64,000 nt of DNA from Sepioteuthis lessoniana. Taxonomy: Eukaryota; Mollusca; Cephalopoda; Myopsida; Loliginidae. Position 1 is the stretch's first letter, and each line of letters starts with the position of its first letter. The translations under genes were made by a program, and so were the position numbers. The stretch lies in NCBI GenBank assembly GCA_963585895.1, contig OY757947.1, forward strand, positions 39,580,726 to 39,644,725. The letters run 5' to 3'. This document shows positions 1 to 10,344 of this stretch, in pieces. The notes beneath the pieces are model-generated. The model was not told where the DNA came from. It ran no database searches and saw only the letters and a program-made list of their open reading frames with translations.

Positions 1-25
1 TTTAGCATAAGCACGCAGTTCAAAT
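1..25 (-). repeat. D element, left part (cut by LINE)
   Basis: This is the start of a family-D repeat copy that continues at 1131 beyond the inserted LINE. It carries the family phrase TTTAGCATAAG. The copy runs off the window edge. Confidence 0.7.
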
Positions 26-1121
26 ATCATCATCATCATCATCATGTCGTGCCGCCAGCACGGATATCCCTGACCCTTTCTCGCCACTTCTCCCAATCGC
101 TCATTGCCTCTGGCAGGTCTTCAGGGCTACATCCTGTATCCTCACATAGCTGCTGTATGTATGTTCGAGCTGGTCGTCTTGCTTTTGCCCGGCCATATGT
201 GAGGGTCTATAGGAGTACATCACTTATGAGCACGTCCCTGCTTCTATAGCAGTGTCCCGCATGTCTGGCTCGTCTAACTTGTATAGTTTTCGTGATGGGA
301 GGCTGGTGGCCGTATAGTTGGTGCCTTGTGGGGTGTTGCCGCCAGGACTTGTTCAATATCGCTGGCAGCATTCTTGTGTAATTGCTGTCTAGCTTTTTCT
401 GCAGCCGTTTTGTTAGCGACCAAGTCGTGCATCCATATAGCAGTATCGACACGACCGCTGCCTGGAAGAAACTGCGTTTCATTTTATTGGTCAGGTTTGA
501 TTTCCATATGATCGACAGCTTATCGATAGCTGTCCGTGCCTTCGTTAGCCGTGTGTCGATGTCTTTTTCGGTTGATGAGACACTGCTTCCTAGGTAAGTG
601 AATTTGTCTACCAGTTTCAGAGAGGTTCCGTCTTCCGTGTGAAAATGTCGCCTGTTTGATTATAGCACATATATTCAGTTTTGTGTGCATTGACATGTAG
701 GCCAATGCCTGCGGCGGCTCGTTCCAAACTATGCAGTAGCGTTTCGGCTTGGTTGTATTTGCTAGAATCGCTATGTCATCGGCGTAGTCGGCGTCGGTAA
801 TTGTTTTTGCGGGATACCTTCTGCTTCTTTTCTTTGCCAGCTCGAAGCCATTTTCTCTGATTTTATCAATCGATGTTTTAAGCACGTAGTCTAGACAGAT
901 GATAGAGAGGTATGGGGCTTGCGTGTCCCCTTGTAGTACTCCTGCTACAATGTCGAAGTATTCTGTGTCTTCATCCGGTGAACGTATGTTCACATTTGTG
1001 TTTCTATAGAGAATCGTTATTGCTGCTACGGTTTCTTTTGGTAGGCCGTATGCTAGTAGGATTTGTTCCATCTTCCCTCTGTGAATGGAATCGAAGGCCT
1101 AGGTGAAGTCGACAAATAGTA
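26..1121 (-). mobile_element. RTE-like LINE, 5'-truncated 3' end
   Basis: Non-LTR retrotransposon fragment read on the minus strand. It begins inside the reverse transcriptase palm (FVDFT.AFDSIHRGKMEQ) and keeps the ADYADDIAIL catalytic motif, with both Asp residues present. It continues through the C-terminal part (FFQAAVVSILLYGC, LNKSWRQHP, RHAGHC) and ends in a tail of ATG/ATC triplets at 26-44. The reading frame is open for about 183 codons (520-1071) and then shifts. RT-containing LINEs with triplet 3' tails are typical of the RTE clade, so I call it RTE-like; the clade is inferred. It is flanked by a 9-bp target duplication AGTTCAAAT at 17-25 and 1122-1130, so this is a true insertion into a D element. 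It cannot be autonomous. Confidence 0.9.
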
Positions 1122-1130
1122 AGTTCAAAT

Positions 1131-1459
1131 GTAAGTACGGTTTAATTGTCAAAAACATTTCTACTTCAAGCCATTCAGTTTAATCAAGCAATTCAGTTTA
1201 GCATAAGTATGCCGTTAGTTCTATTTAACCCAAAAATAGAGCCCTATCAGGTGCTACCACTCCGGGCAACAGTGGACCGGGGAGCGGTGGCAATGAAGGG
1301 GTACTCCGCATCCCCAAAGCTCCGGCATTACTTGACCCTCGCCATCAGATTGCTTAGTGTCATATCCTGGATACTCTGCATAGGTGCAGTCAGTGTATTC
1401 TACAGCCCCTCTGCATAGGTACAGTCAGAGTATTCTAAAGCCCCAGCCGACTGGGCAAG
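1131..1459 (-). repeat. D element, right part
   Basis: Continuation of the D element split by the LINE. It holds the conserved non-subrepeat block (CCTATCAGGTGCTACC, CTCCGGGC, GAAGGGGTACTCCGCAT, CCCCAGCCGACTGGGCAA). On the minus strand this end is the element start, GCCCAGTCGGCTGGGGCT. It abuts a SINE-B copy directly. Confidence 0.8.
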
Positions 1460-1680
1460 TGGCCTAATGGCTTAAGTATTAGACTGCGATCTCTGAGTAA
1501 GCGTGTTCGATTTCCAGTCGCGCTGTTACATTCACTTTCGGGCTAATAATACCCCTTGAGAAAAGTATGAGCCATAGGTTAAAGAGAATCTCTGTTATTT
1601 TTCCACAAGGATGGCTTTGGCATTAGATAACCCACAAAAGTTGATATGACATCAAACCAAACTGATCGCAAAATAAAGAG
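1460..1680 (+). mobile_element. SINE-B copy, diverged
   Basis: tRNA-derived SINE. The A-box-like GGCCTAATGGCTTAAG and B-box-like GTTCGATTTCC lie about 50 bp apart. They are followed by the family body (CCAGTCGCGCTGTTAC, CACTTTCGGGC) and the conserved tail GGCTTTGGCATTAGATAACC with a CCAAAC-rich end. It is too diverged to be a working tRNA gene. Confidence 0.7.
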
Positions 1681-1731
1681 CAATAGACTAGATATATTAG
1701 TTAAGGACTATAAAAGAAAAAAAACATAGGA

Positions 1732-1930
1732 GGTGCCCGTGGTGTAATGGTTATCATCGTAGGAAATGGACACGGCGACCTGAGTTCAAATCCTGGACGA
1801 GACTGATTGCATTTCACATAGCACTAATACTCTTGGGAAAGGTATGAATCCAATTATTCTTCATAAGGGTAAATAGTAGGGCAGACTGTGTTCTTCAGCC
1901 TTGGTAAGACAACTAGTCTAGGAGAAGGAC
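1732..1930 (+). mobile_element. SINE-A copy, 3' truncated
   Basis: tRNA-headed SINE with A box GTGGTGTAATGGTTATC and B box GAGTTCAAATCC. The head is followed by the central domain (CATAGCACTAATAC, GGGAAAGGTATGAATCC, GGGTAAATAGTAGGGCAGAC) and TAGTCTAGGAGAAGGA. The last third (CCGAGCGGAGGGGTTGG) is missing. Confidence 0.8.
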
Positions 1931-2301
1931 TAGACTTTGTCGGCCCAGCGGATCACAGAATGAAAATCAAAAGCGAAAAAAGAGACAAGTAATTAGAGCT
2001 TGCCAAAGAACTAAGAAAGGTGTGCAACATGAGTGACAGTGATACCAATTGTAATTGGCGCACTTGGAAGGCCCCTCCCAAAGGCTTGAAAAGGGGTCTG
2101 GAAGAGTCGGAAATATGAGGACGAATTGAGATCCGCCAGAATACTGAGAAGAGTCCCGGAGACTCCAGTGAAAGTCCATCAACGAAAGCTGCTGTAGGAA
2201 ACTCACGAGAAATACAATAATAATCTTGTTTTGAAATGTTTACACAGTCTTTAATCATAAACGTCGAAGGTAGATTGAATAGTTTGATAAAGAGAGAGAA
2301 A

Positions 2302-2500
2302 GCACTAATACCCTTGGGAAAGGCATGAATCCAATTATTCTCCCTCCAGCTATGGGTAAATAGTAGGGCAGACTAGGTTCTTCAGCCTTGGTGAGGCAAC
2401 TAGTCTAGGAGAAGGAAAACTCTGAATTGAAACCTGTTAAACTCCGCTTAAAAAATTGACCTTGTGTCATATCTAGCCAGAGCGGAGGGGTTGGTAAATA
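2302..2500 (+). mobile_element. SINE-A copy, headless
   Basis: The SINE-A body runs from GCACTAATACCC to the family end GGAGGGGTTGGTAAATA. The tRNA head is absent, so this is a 5'-truncated copy. Confidence 0.8.
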
Positions 2501-2551
2501 TGGATAAAGAGAGAGTAAACGAGAGAAAGAGAGAGAGAGAGAGCGTGAAAA

Positions 2552-2572
2552 ACGATATATATATATATATAT
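2552..2572. repeat. (TA)n
   Basis: Short AT dinucleotide run following a (GA)n stretch at 2521-2545. Confidence 0.9.
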
Positions 2573-2674
2573 TGGCAGCATTTCTTCATTGATACATATT
2601 TGATTGAACATAATAGACATTTTTTGTCTACATATTTTTTTGTTAACTCTTTCGAATTGCTGTATTGATCTTAT

Positions 2675-2883
2675 GATATTCGGCGGGAATTGGTTGATAA
2701 ATCTTCCATAATTAGTTATTTCCCAAGTACTTTCTGCCCAATTTTGGACCATCATAATGTACATACAAAAGTTACATCACTTTTGTAATACATCCTCCCC
2801 TGATGATGGCCCAAAGTTGGGCGGAAAGTACTTGGGAAATAACTAATTATGGAAGATTTATCATCCAATTCCCGCCGAATATC
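2675..2883. repeat. Foldback palindrome, about 81-bp arms
   Basis: The left arm 2675-2755 and right arm 2803-2883 are near-perfect reverse complements with only a few mismatches. Both contain GATATTCGGCGGGAATTGG and CCCAAGTACTTTC. The 47-bp spacer holds a smaller palindrome, ACAAAAG..CTTTTGT. (TA)n lies on the right. It looks like a foldback or MITE-like element; no coding content. Confidence 0.85.
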
Positions 2884-2888
2884 ATCAA

Positions 2889-2919
2889 TATATATATATA
2901 TATATATATATTGAATTAC

Positions 2920-2952
<33 letters not shown>

Positions 2953-2955
2953 GAG
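2889..2955. repeat. (TA)n / (CA)n / (TA)n
   Basis: Compound dinucleotide microsatellite directly abutting the palindrome. Confidence 0.9.
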
Positions 2956-3048
2956 AAAGAGAGAGAGAGAAAAGAAACGAAAGTGAAAGAGAGAGGGAGA
3001 GGGGGAGTGAAAAGCGAAACAGACAGGTGAGAGAGAGTGAAAGAGAAC

Positions 3049-3088
<40 letters not shown>

Positions 3089-3260
3089 AACGAAAAAGAC
3101 AGATGAGAGAGAGAAAGTGAAAGAGAACGAAAGAGAGAGAGTGAAAGAGATAGAGAGAGAGTGAGAGAGAGAGAGAGTGAAAAACGAAACAGACAGATGA
3201 GAGAGAGATAGAGAGTGAAAAACGAAACGGACAGAGAAAACAAAATAAAAAAAAGCAAGA

Positions 3261-3301
<41 letters not shown>

Positions 3302-3358
3302 TGAGGGAGAAGAGTGAGAAGAGCAAGTTTGAGTGAAAAGGAAAGAGGGAGCGAAAGA
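2956..3358. repeat. Imperfect (GA)n purine array
   Basis: Almost pure purine strand of about 400 bp. A longer-period pattern (GTGAAAAACGAAACAGACAGATGA) recurs several times, so it is partly a minisatellite. The Ser/Leu-rich open frames here are repeat artefacts. Confidence 0.9.
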
Positions 3359-3416
3359 TAACTGGTTGAGGGAGAAAAAAAATTAAATTGTGACAATCTG
3401 TGTCTTTCGTTCAGAT

Positions 3417-3800
3417 TGAAGAAAAAAAAAAAAAGAAAAAAAAATGTCTCTCATTTTTCTTTTCTTTTTTTTTTTTTTCAAACCACCTGGTCGATTTGCA
3501 CCCATTCAACTTTTTGCACTGTTCGACTCTCCCTCAATTCAACTGTCAGTCTGCTCTGTAATGGCTTGGTGACGGCTACGAGTGGTGGACAGTTGAATTA
3601 TCAACAACATAGAAAGAGAGATCCTAAAGTTGATCCCCTTCCATCTTCTCTTCTCTCTCTCTCTGTCACAGGGGTCTTCTCATATTACACAGAAAAAAGA
3701 AAATCATCCCCTGTCAAAAACATACATAATCAGACACCTCCACCCCCACGAACATTCCCTATTATACTTGACCTTGATATTTATTAAGTAAGACATATTT
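3417..3800. other. Unassigned, low-complexity flank
   Basis: A/T homopolymer runs, then about 300 bp of mixed sequence in which I recognise no gene or repeat family. Confidence 0.5.
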
Positions 3801-3804
3801 TTGC

Positions 3805-4360
3805 CTTGCCGGTTGGGGCTGTAGAATACACCAACTGCATCTCTGCAGAGGGGTAAGACTCCCCAAACAAGTGTCCAAGATATGACACTAAACAATCTGA
3901 TGGTGAGGCTACAGTAATGCTGGAGCTTTAGAGAATATGGAGTACCCCTTCATTGCCATTGCTCCCAGGTCCACTCTGGCTCGAAGTGGTAACACCTGAA
4001 AGGGTCCTATGTATGGGTCAAATAAAACTAAACTGAATTGCTTGAAATAGAACTGTTTTGACATTCAAGCTACGTACTTATGCTAAAACTGAGTTGTTTG
4101 AAAATGAACTGTTTTGGCATTTAACTGTGTGGAAACAAAAACTATACTTATGCTAAACTGAATTGTTTGAAATAGAACTGTTTGATAAACTGAATAGCTT
4201 GAAATAGATATGTTTTTGGTGAATCAAACTGTGTACTCATGCTAAACCGAATTATTTGAAATAGAACTGATCATTTGTATAAAAATGGATTTGGCATTAA
4301 ATAACCTACAAAGATTGATATGCCATAAAACCCAACCAATCAATCAACCGACCAACCAGC
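3805..4360 (+). repeat. D element, near full length
   Basis: Reference copy of family D. Order: start GCCGGTTGGGGCTGTAGAAT; block with CTCTGCAGAGGGGTAAGAC, AATGCTGGAGCTTTAG and ATAGAACTG; then imperfect internal subrepeats of 50-100 bp built on CTAAACTGAATTGTTTGAAATA; then the tail GGATTTGGCATTAAATAACC, GGTTGATATGCCATAAAAC and a CCAA-rich 3' end. No ORF and no clear Pol III box. The tail is shared with SINE-B, as expected if one LINE mobilises both. Confidence 0.8.
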
Positions 4361-4370
4361 CAAGCAACCA

Positions 4371-4560
4371 ACCTTAATTGTTAAACACACAATATTTTGA
4401 CATTTAACTGTGTGAGGAGAAAATCTATACTTATACAAAATTGAATTGTTTGACTAAACTGAATAGTTTGAAATAGAACTGTTTATTTGTATAAAAATGG
4501 ATTTGGCATTAAATAACCCACAAAGGTTGATATGCCATAAAATCCAAACAGACACAAATA
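4371..4560 (+). repeat. D element, 3' part
   Basis: The last internal subrepeats plus the full tail of family D, ending in CCATAAAATCC. Tandem to the previous copy. Confidence 0.75.
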
Positions 4561-4618
4561 TTTAACAGACACTTCTCAGCCTTTGGAGTTTTTCGTGACC
4601 CAAGTTTGATTTCTGAGG

Positions 4619-4856
4619 GTGTCCTCGTGGTGTAATGGTTAAAGCGATGGACTGCGGAATCGTAGTACGCGAGTTCGTACTCCAGTCGCGCTATTACGTT
4701 CACTTTCGGGCAAATACCCTTGGGAAAGGTATGTACCCCCTTATCCTCCCAGCTATGGGTTAAATAGTACCACTACTGTTCTTCTAGGAGAATAGCATTG
4801 GCATTGAATAACCTAAAAAGAGTTGAAATGCCATTAAACAAAGAAACCAAACCAAG
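4619..4856 (+). mobile_element. SINE-B, full length
   Basis: Reference copy. The tRNA-like head has A box GTGGTGTAATGGTTAAAGCG and B box GAGTTCGTACTCC. Then CGCTATTACGTTCACTTTCG, the central domain CCCTTGGGAAAGGTATG...CTCCCAGCTATGGGTTAAAT (shared with SINE-A), GTTCTTCTAGGAGAATAG, and the tail GGCATTGAATAACC...ATGCCATTAAACAAAG. An open frame here is a shadow. Confidence 0.85.
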
Positions 4857-4937
4857 TTTGATTTTTCAATTTAAATCAATCAAAATTTATTAATGGGTAG
4901 ATCGATATTTTATCAATTCATTTACACATTTTCCCGC

Positions 4938-4972
4938 CACACACACGCACACACGCGCGTGTGTACACACAC
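4938..4972. repeat. (CA)n/(GT)n with central CGCG
   Basis: Short self-complementary alternating purine/pyrimidine run (CACACGCACACACGCGCG, then GTGT). Confidence 0.8.
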
Positions 4973-5408
4973 TCATCTATAATATTGATAGAATAAGTCG
5001 AGTTATCACATCAGATAAATAATAGACCATTCCATTTCGAAAAGGGGGAAAAAAAAAGTAAAGAAGACACATCAGACTGTAAAGAAAAAAAGAAAGCAAA
5101 TATAATAAAGAAAGAGCGGGAAAGGCGATAATAACGTTATTTGAAAATTATCGTTTGCTTCAATAGGATTGAAAGAACGAAAGAAAGAGGAGAAAAAGAG
5201 TTACGAGAGAGAGAGAAAGAAAAAAAAATGAATGAAATAGACAGGAATGAGTAAAAGAAAGACACGAAGAAAAACTGTACATTAAATCTGAATAAGTCCT
5301 GTACGAAAAATCCTGAGTACTAACTCAAGTACCAGTCTACAGATCATTCTGTTTTGATTGTGTGGTAAGAAAAAGAACATGCAACACGTCAGGGATACAA
5401 AAATAAAT

Positions 5409-5411
<3 letters not shown>

Positions 5412-5461
<50 letters not shown>
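5412..5461. repeat. (GA)n
   Basis: A pure GA run of about 50 bp inside a purine-rich stretch (5165-5530). Confidence 0.95.
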
Positions 5462-5464
<3 letters not shown>

Positions 5465-5779
5465 GATAATGCTATACATCTGACGCTTATTATAAGCTTG
5501 AAAGAAAGAATGCTTTGAAAAAAAAAAGAAAGGAACATAGTCAGAAACGAGTAAAAAATGAATGAGGAGTCCTTCTTTTGGAAGTTTATGAAAAGAAAAA
5601 TAAAAGACGTTTTAAAAAAATAAACGCTGAAATTTTCCAAAAATCAACACATAATTTGATTTTGATAAAGTTATTATTTCTTCATTAACTGATGAAAATA
5701 AACTAAAAATGAAATCCAAACGGGTCTTATTTCATTTATTTTCAATGAAGCGATTAATGAATAATAATTTTTTTTGGTA

Positions 5780-5912
5780 CTGTTTCTGTTTAATGGCATA
5801 TCAACTTTCGTGGATTATTTAAAGCTAAAACCACCCTTTTAGAAAAACAGTATTTGGTTTGGTTTCTTTGTTTTGTGGCATATCAACCTTTGTGGGTTAT
5901 TTAACGCCACGG
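5780..5912 (-). repeat. Two D/SINE-B tail fragments
   Basis: Two consecutive copies of the shared 3' tail in reverse orientation (TTTAATGGCATATCAACTTT; GTGGCATATCAACCTTTGTG). No bodies attached. Confidence 0.6.
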
Positions 5913-6154
5913 GGACTCCCCCTCATTTTTTGTTGGGGTGAGGGACACGAAAATTATGATACTGGTGCATGTAGTTTAAATGTACCAACTAAAAATTTTT
6001 CCTTAGTTTTTCTATCAAAATAAGAAAAAAAAAACATATAAAGGGTTTAATTTTCACGGGCACTGCTTGTTGACATTGATTTTAACGGCATGTCAACCCG
6101 TCTGGAATTATTTTATGCCTAGACGTATTATTATATTTACATTCTTTGTGTAGT

Positions 6155-6216
6155 TGTTGGTTAGTTGTCTTGTTTTATGGCGTATCAACCCTTTTCGGGT
6201 TATTTAACGCCGAAAT
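6155..6216 (-). repeat. D/SINE-B tail fragment, diverged
   Basis: Contains TTTTATGGCGTATCAACCC and GGGTTATTTAACGCC, the reverse of the shared tail. Confidence 0.55.
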
Positions 6217-6298
6217 AAGCCATTTTGATAAAAGGTTCAAACAATTTAGTATAAGTATAGTTTTATGTTTATACACTGTTAAATGACAAAACAATTTT

Positions 6299-6640
6299 GG
6301 GCCCACTCGGCTGGGGCTAGAGAATACATCGACCCTCCCACCCAACAAGTATCCTCAATATAACACTAAACAATCTCATGGTGTAGCTCCAGTAATGCTG
6401 GAGCTTTGGGGAATGCGGAGTACTCCTTTATTGCCATCGCTCTGTGGCCCACTCTGATCCGGAGTGGTAGCACCTGATAGGGTCCTATCTATGGGTTAAA
6501 TAGAACTATTTTATGCTAAACTGAATTGCTTGAAATAAAACTGTTTATATGTATAAAAATGGATTTGGCATTAAATAACCTACAATAGTTGATATGTCAT
6601 AAAACCAAACTAAATCAAACCAAACCAAAACAGTTCTATT
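6299..6640 (+). repeat. D element, short form
   Basis: Start GGCTGGGGCTAGAGAATACA through to the tail GGATTTGGCATTAAATAACC and CCAAAC repeats, with few internal subrepeats. It is tail-to-tail with the next copy. Confidence 0.8.
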
Positions 6641-6903
6641 TCAAACAATTCATTTTAGCATAAGTACGCAGTTTAGTTCTATTTGACCAATACATAGGAC
6701 CTTATCAGGTACGACCACTCCGGGCCAAAGTGGACCTGGGAGCGATAGCCATGAAGGTGTACTCCGCATTCCCCAAAGCTCCAGCATTACTGGAACCTCA
6801 CCATCTGATTGATAAGTATCATATGCAGGAAACTCGTTGAGGTAGTCTTACCCCTCTGTAGAGATGCAGTCGGTGTATTCTAAAACACCAACCTACTGGG
6901 GCA
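6641..6903 (-). repeat. D element lacking its tail
   Basis: Inverted neighbour of the previous copy. Subrepeat TTCAAACAATTCATTTTAGC and the start block are present; the TTTGGCATTAAAT tail is missing at the junction. Confidence 0.75.
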
Positions 6904-6968
6904 TGTTTGTTAAGACTTTTTGCACACAGTTGTGTGTTTCAAGTATTCCTATCTAATACAAATAAAGA

Positions 6969-7435
6969 CATCATCATCATCATCATCATGTCGCATCATC
7001 AGCACGGATATCCCAGACCCTTTCTCGCCACCCTTCTCTATCGGCCATTGCTTCCGGTTGCTCTTCAGGTCTAAATCCCGTATCGGCACAGAGCTGCTGT
7101 ATATAGGTTCTTGCTAGTCGTCCTGCCTTTGCTCGTCCATATGAAGGGGTCCACAGGAGTACGTCACTTATGAGCTTGTCCCCACTTCTCCAGCAGTGTC
7201 CCGCATGTCTGGTTCGTCTAACTTGGATAGTTTTCGTGATGGAAGGTAAGTGTCCGTACAGTTGCTGCTTTGTGGGGTGCTGCCTCCAGGACTTGTTTAA
7301 TATTGCTCGCAGCATTCTTGTGTAGTTGCCGTCAAGCTTTTTCTCCATACGATTTGTTAGCGTCCTTGTAGTGCATCCATACAGCAGTATCGACACGACC
7401 ACTGCTTGGAAGAAACTGCGTTTCATTTTAGTAAT
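6969..7435 (-). mobile_element. RTE-like LINE 3' end
   Basis: 5'-truncated copy of the LINE described at 26-1121. It encodes MKRSFFQAVVVSILLYGC through RRTRHAGHCWRSGDKLISD to GWRERVWDIRADD, then an (ATG)n tail. The 151-codon frame is open throughout, so this copy is younger than the first. No reverse transcriptase core remains. Confidence 0.9.
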
Positions 7436-7532
7436 AATCATTTATTTGCTGTTATATGGTTTCATGTGCTTTTGTCGATTATTGAATTTCCCGTAGATCT
7501 ATTTGGCTCTTAGATGGGACCCTAACTGGTAA

Positions 7533-7533
<1 letters not shown>

Positions 7534-7576
<43 letters not shown>
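7534..7576. repeat. (TATC)n
   Basis: About ten tetranucleotide units. Confidence 0.97.
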
Positions 7577-7578
<2 letters not shown>

Positions 7579-7815
7579 AGTCTCTTATTATCAATCTTAT
7601 AACCCCCGTTTTTCGTCTGTTCGTCTATTTTAAATGAATCTTTGGATTTAAGATCTAATATCCCTATAAATGCGGTAGAAAACTTTTCTGAATGTTTTTT
7701 TTTTACCAAGAATAATGAAAAATTCGCTAATTTTTGAACTGATAGAATCTTTAAAAGCTATTTTTTCGAAAAGATTATTAGGTACTTTAGAAGATATGAA
7801 TAATGATTATTGCAG

Positions 7816-7893
7816 TACTTGTTTATTGCCATTACTTCCAGTTCCACTCAGACCCGTAGTGAGTACATGTTAGGGTTCCGTCTAGGGGTCAAA
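7816..7893 (+). repeat. D element fragment
   Basis: Diverged part of the D start block (TTATTGCCATTACTTCCAG, CAGACCCGTAGTG), fused directly to a SINE-A fragment. Confidence 0.55.
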
Positions 7894-7894
7894 C

Positions 7895-7985
7895 CACACT
7901 AGGAGAAGGAAAACCGAATTTAAACCTGTTTAATTCTCCTTGAAAACTAACCCGTGTCGTACCTGCTCATGCAGAGGGGTTGGTT

Positions 7986-7988
<3 letters not shown>
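7895..7988 (+). mobile_element. SINE-A 3' fragment
   Basis: ACTAGGAGAAGGAAAACCG through to GCAGAGGGGTTGGTTAAA. Same diverged subfamily as 10020-10286 (AAACCTGTTTAATTC). Ends in (CA)n. Confidence 0.75.
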
Positions 7989-8029
<41 letters not shown>

Positions 8030-8036
8030 ATATATA
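7989..8036. repeat. (CA)n then (TA)n
   Basis: About 20 CA units at the end of a SINE fragment. Confidence 0.95.
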
Positions 8037-8302
8037 TTCATATATTCCGGGAATTTTTATTTTTGTATAATTGGGTCGTTTATCTAATTATTCGTGTATA
8101 TAATTTTTTTCCGAATTTTTTAGCCTAGAATTATTAGTGTCTAATAACTAAACAGGAAGCCATTTATCTTTGCAAACAAATGATTGATATTAAATTGAAT
8201 TATTTTAATTACAAAGCAATACCTGAAAACAAATGGATTTTTGTCTCGTTTTAAAATAACTTTACCTTCAAACTATTCATTTACTAATAATATGAACAAG
8301 AT

Positions 8303-8370
8303 TAAGCCTTAATTAACCCAGAAGAGTTGATAGACCATTAAATAAAGAAACGAAACCAATCAACCAACCT
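8303..8370 (+). repeat. D/SINE-B tail fragment
   Basis: CTTAATTAACCCAGAAGAG..GATAGACCATTAAAT followed by CCAA-rich sequence. Tail only. Confidence 0.5.
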
Positions 8371-8514
8371 ACACATTGAAACCCGAACTAACAGACTGCA
8401 TGTTTAAACAACATTATCTGCGCACGAAAGCTCTCATTAAAAAACAATTCATTGATCAGAGAAAACATTGTCGTACCCGATATAATACACATGAAAAGGC
8501 CAAGATAAATAAGT

Positions 8515-8860
8515 GTAGCAGAAAGAACTTTGTATTTTTGTTTGGCGCGTAATTTAATTTGACAGTTAGGATCGCCGAACATTTTCCCCCAATCAGGATA
8601 ACTTGTCCGATTCAGCCCGAACCATATTTTCTAGCAGCACCAAAAATTGAAGAAAGCCCGCGAATCTCTCTCTCACTCAGAAATCCTCAAAGAGAACGGA
8701 CGTCTATTCGTCTGTTCCTGAATAGCAGTAGCTGCATCAACCATTATAAGGAGAGCCATCTAGTTTATGGACCCCTTGGGTCTATTCTTCTAGACCAAGG
8801 GATCCTAGTTAAAAACAAATTAGATGATACACTCTAATAACTTCCTACCTTATTTCCTTC
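8515..8860 (+). repeat. G repeat, diverged member
   Basis: Shares landmarks in order with the copy at 43966-44868: TTTGGCGCGTAATTTAATTT, CCCAATCAGGATAACTTG, GATTCAGCCCG, GAATAGCAGTAGCTGCAT, CCATCTAGTTTATGG, then a local hairpin CTTGGGTC..GACCAAGG. Probably an old non-autonomous element; no coding sequence recognised. Confidence 0.6.
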
Positions 8861-9065
8861 CTACGAGACCTCGCAGCATACCAGTGTAAACCCCTTTACT
8901 TCATGCTGCCATTAAAACCTTGATAGAAAAACCTAACGACGTCTTCGTTCTTCACCACCTTTATTTTCCATCAACATTTAGTGAGGAGATAACTACCAAC
9001 GAAATACCAACGCAACCAACGAAATACCAACGCAACCAACGCAAAACCAACTTAAACCTAAAAAC

Positions 9066-9086
9066 AATAATAATAATAATAATAAT
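9066..9086. repeat. (AAT)n
   Basis: Seven triplets after a short CCAACGAAATA direct repeat. Confidence 0.9.
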
Positions 9087-9199
9087 GTTATCCCCATCGA
9101 TATAAATGGCGACCTTCCGACTGGTGAGAACACGCAACCACATATAAAAACAAATTAAATATACCACAACAAAATGGAAATTAAATATCAAAATACAAT

Positions 9200-10000
9200 A
9201 TCACCTCCTACATAAAAATATCATTTTTAATAATTATTGAGATTTTTAAGTTGTCTTTTTTAAAAAAATTTATTTTGGGAGTGGAAAGAGTGTTTACGAG
9301 TTTAACACGAAAAAAATCGACTCCAGTTTTAAAAATGCTTTTTTTTTTCTAAAAACATCTTTAAGCATTGCTTCATTCTCCACGTGCAAACTTTTAAAGA
9401 ATATTGCTCTAATAAAAATCTCGCAATAATGTGGCGTTTAATAAAGAAATATGAGAATCTTAATAGACTAAACGCTTCATGAATCACTTTGGTTGCTGTT
9501 GTATATGCGGACTTCGTTGATACTGGTGCTTCTATTCAGAAGAGAGACCAGTTTCCAATATTGAGAATTTGGATCATTATAAAATTCATATTCAGCGCGA
9601 ACGCAGGACTCTAAAATATTATTCAGTTGCAGGATACTGACTTTATTTTTTAAGAGCATTTAAAATGTTTTGCTCTAACAATAATCTCGCTATGATGTGC
9701 TTTTTGCTGCGTTACGATCACAGATGTTAATAATTTTAGTAAAATATAAAAACGGTCTAAATTAGTTTTACTTTCTTTTTAAAAATTGACGATTAGAAAT
9801 AAAAAACAAACAAACAAAAAACAAAACAAAAAAAAAAACCAACCCAAAACAAAACAAAAGCAAAAACAAAAAACAATTAAAATAAAAATATATACACTTA
9901 TTTTTTTCTTCAATTATTAGAATTAATTAATAATTGTCTGTTTGACATCTCGCTGTTAGGCTAGCTCCAGAGTATCACGTACAATGGCCAGCGAGATGTG
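9200..10000. other. AT-rich, nothing recognised
   Basis: AT-rich sequence with an A-rich (AAAAC)n-like run at 9800-9890. No family or gene recognised. Confidence 0.5.
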
Positions 10001-10019
10001 TTACAGTCACCACTTCAAT

Positions 10020-10286
10020 TTAAAACAGAAACATATTGGACACGATGACCTAGGTTGAAAGCCTGGACAAGGCTGTTTGTATTTCCCATAGCTCTCATAC
10101 CAGTGGGAAAGGGTATACATCTAAATATTCTTCCTCCAGCTAGGGGTAAATAGTAGGGTGGGTGTGCTCTTTACTTCTGGCATTGTAACCACACAAGGAG
10201 AAGGAAAACCGAATTTAAACCTGTTTAATTCTGCTTGAAAATTGTTCTTGTGTCGTACCCTGCTCACGCAGAGGAGTTGGATAAAC
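10020..10286 (+). mobile_element. SINE-A, diverged subfamily
   Basis: Partial head (GGACACGATGACC, B-box-like GGTTGAAAGCC) and complete body to GCAGAGGAGTTGGATAAA, then (CA)n(TA)n. With 7895-7988 it defines a subfamily with ACCGAATTTAAACCTG. Confidence 0.75.
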
Positions 10287-10294
10287 ACACACAC

Positions 10295-10341
<47 letters not shown>
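10295..10341. repeat. (TA)n
   Basis: About 23 AT units at the SINE end. Confidence 0.95.

Positions 10342-10344
<3 letters not shown>

Noticed and set aside
2752-3396. 214-codon Ser/Leu-rich frame
   Set aside because: Same artefact of a purine array plus (CA)n.
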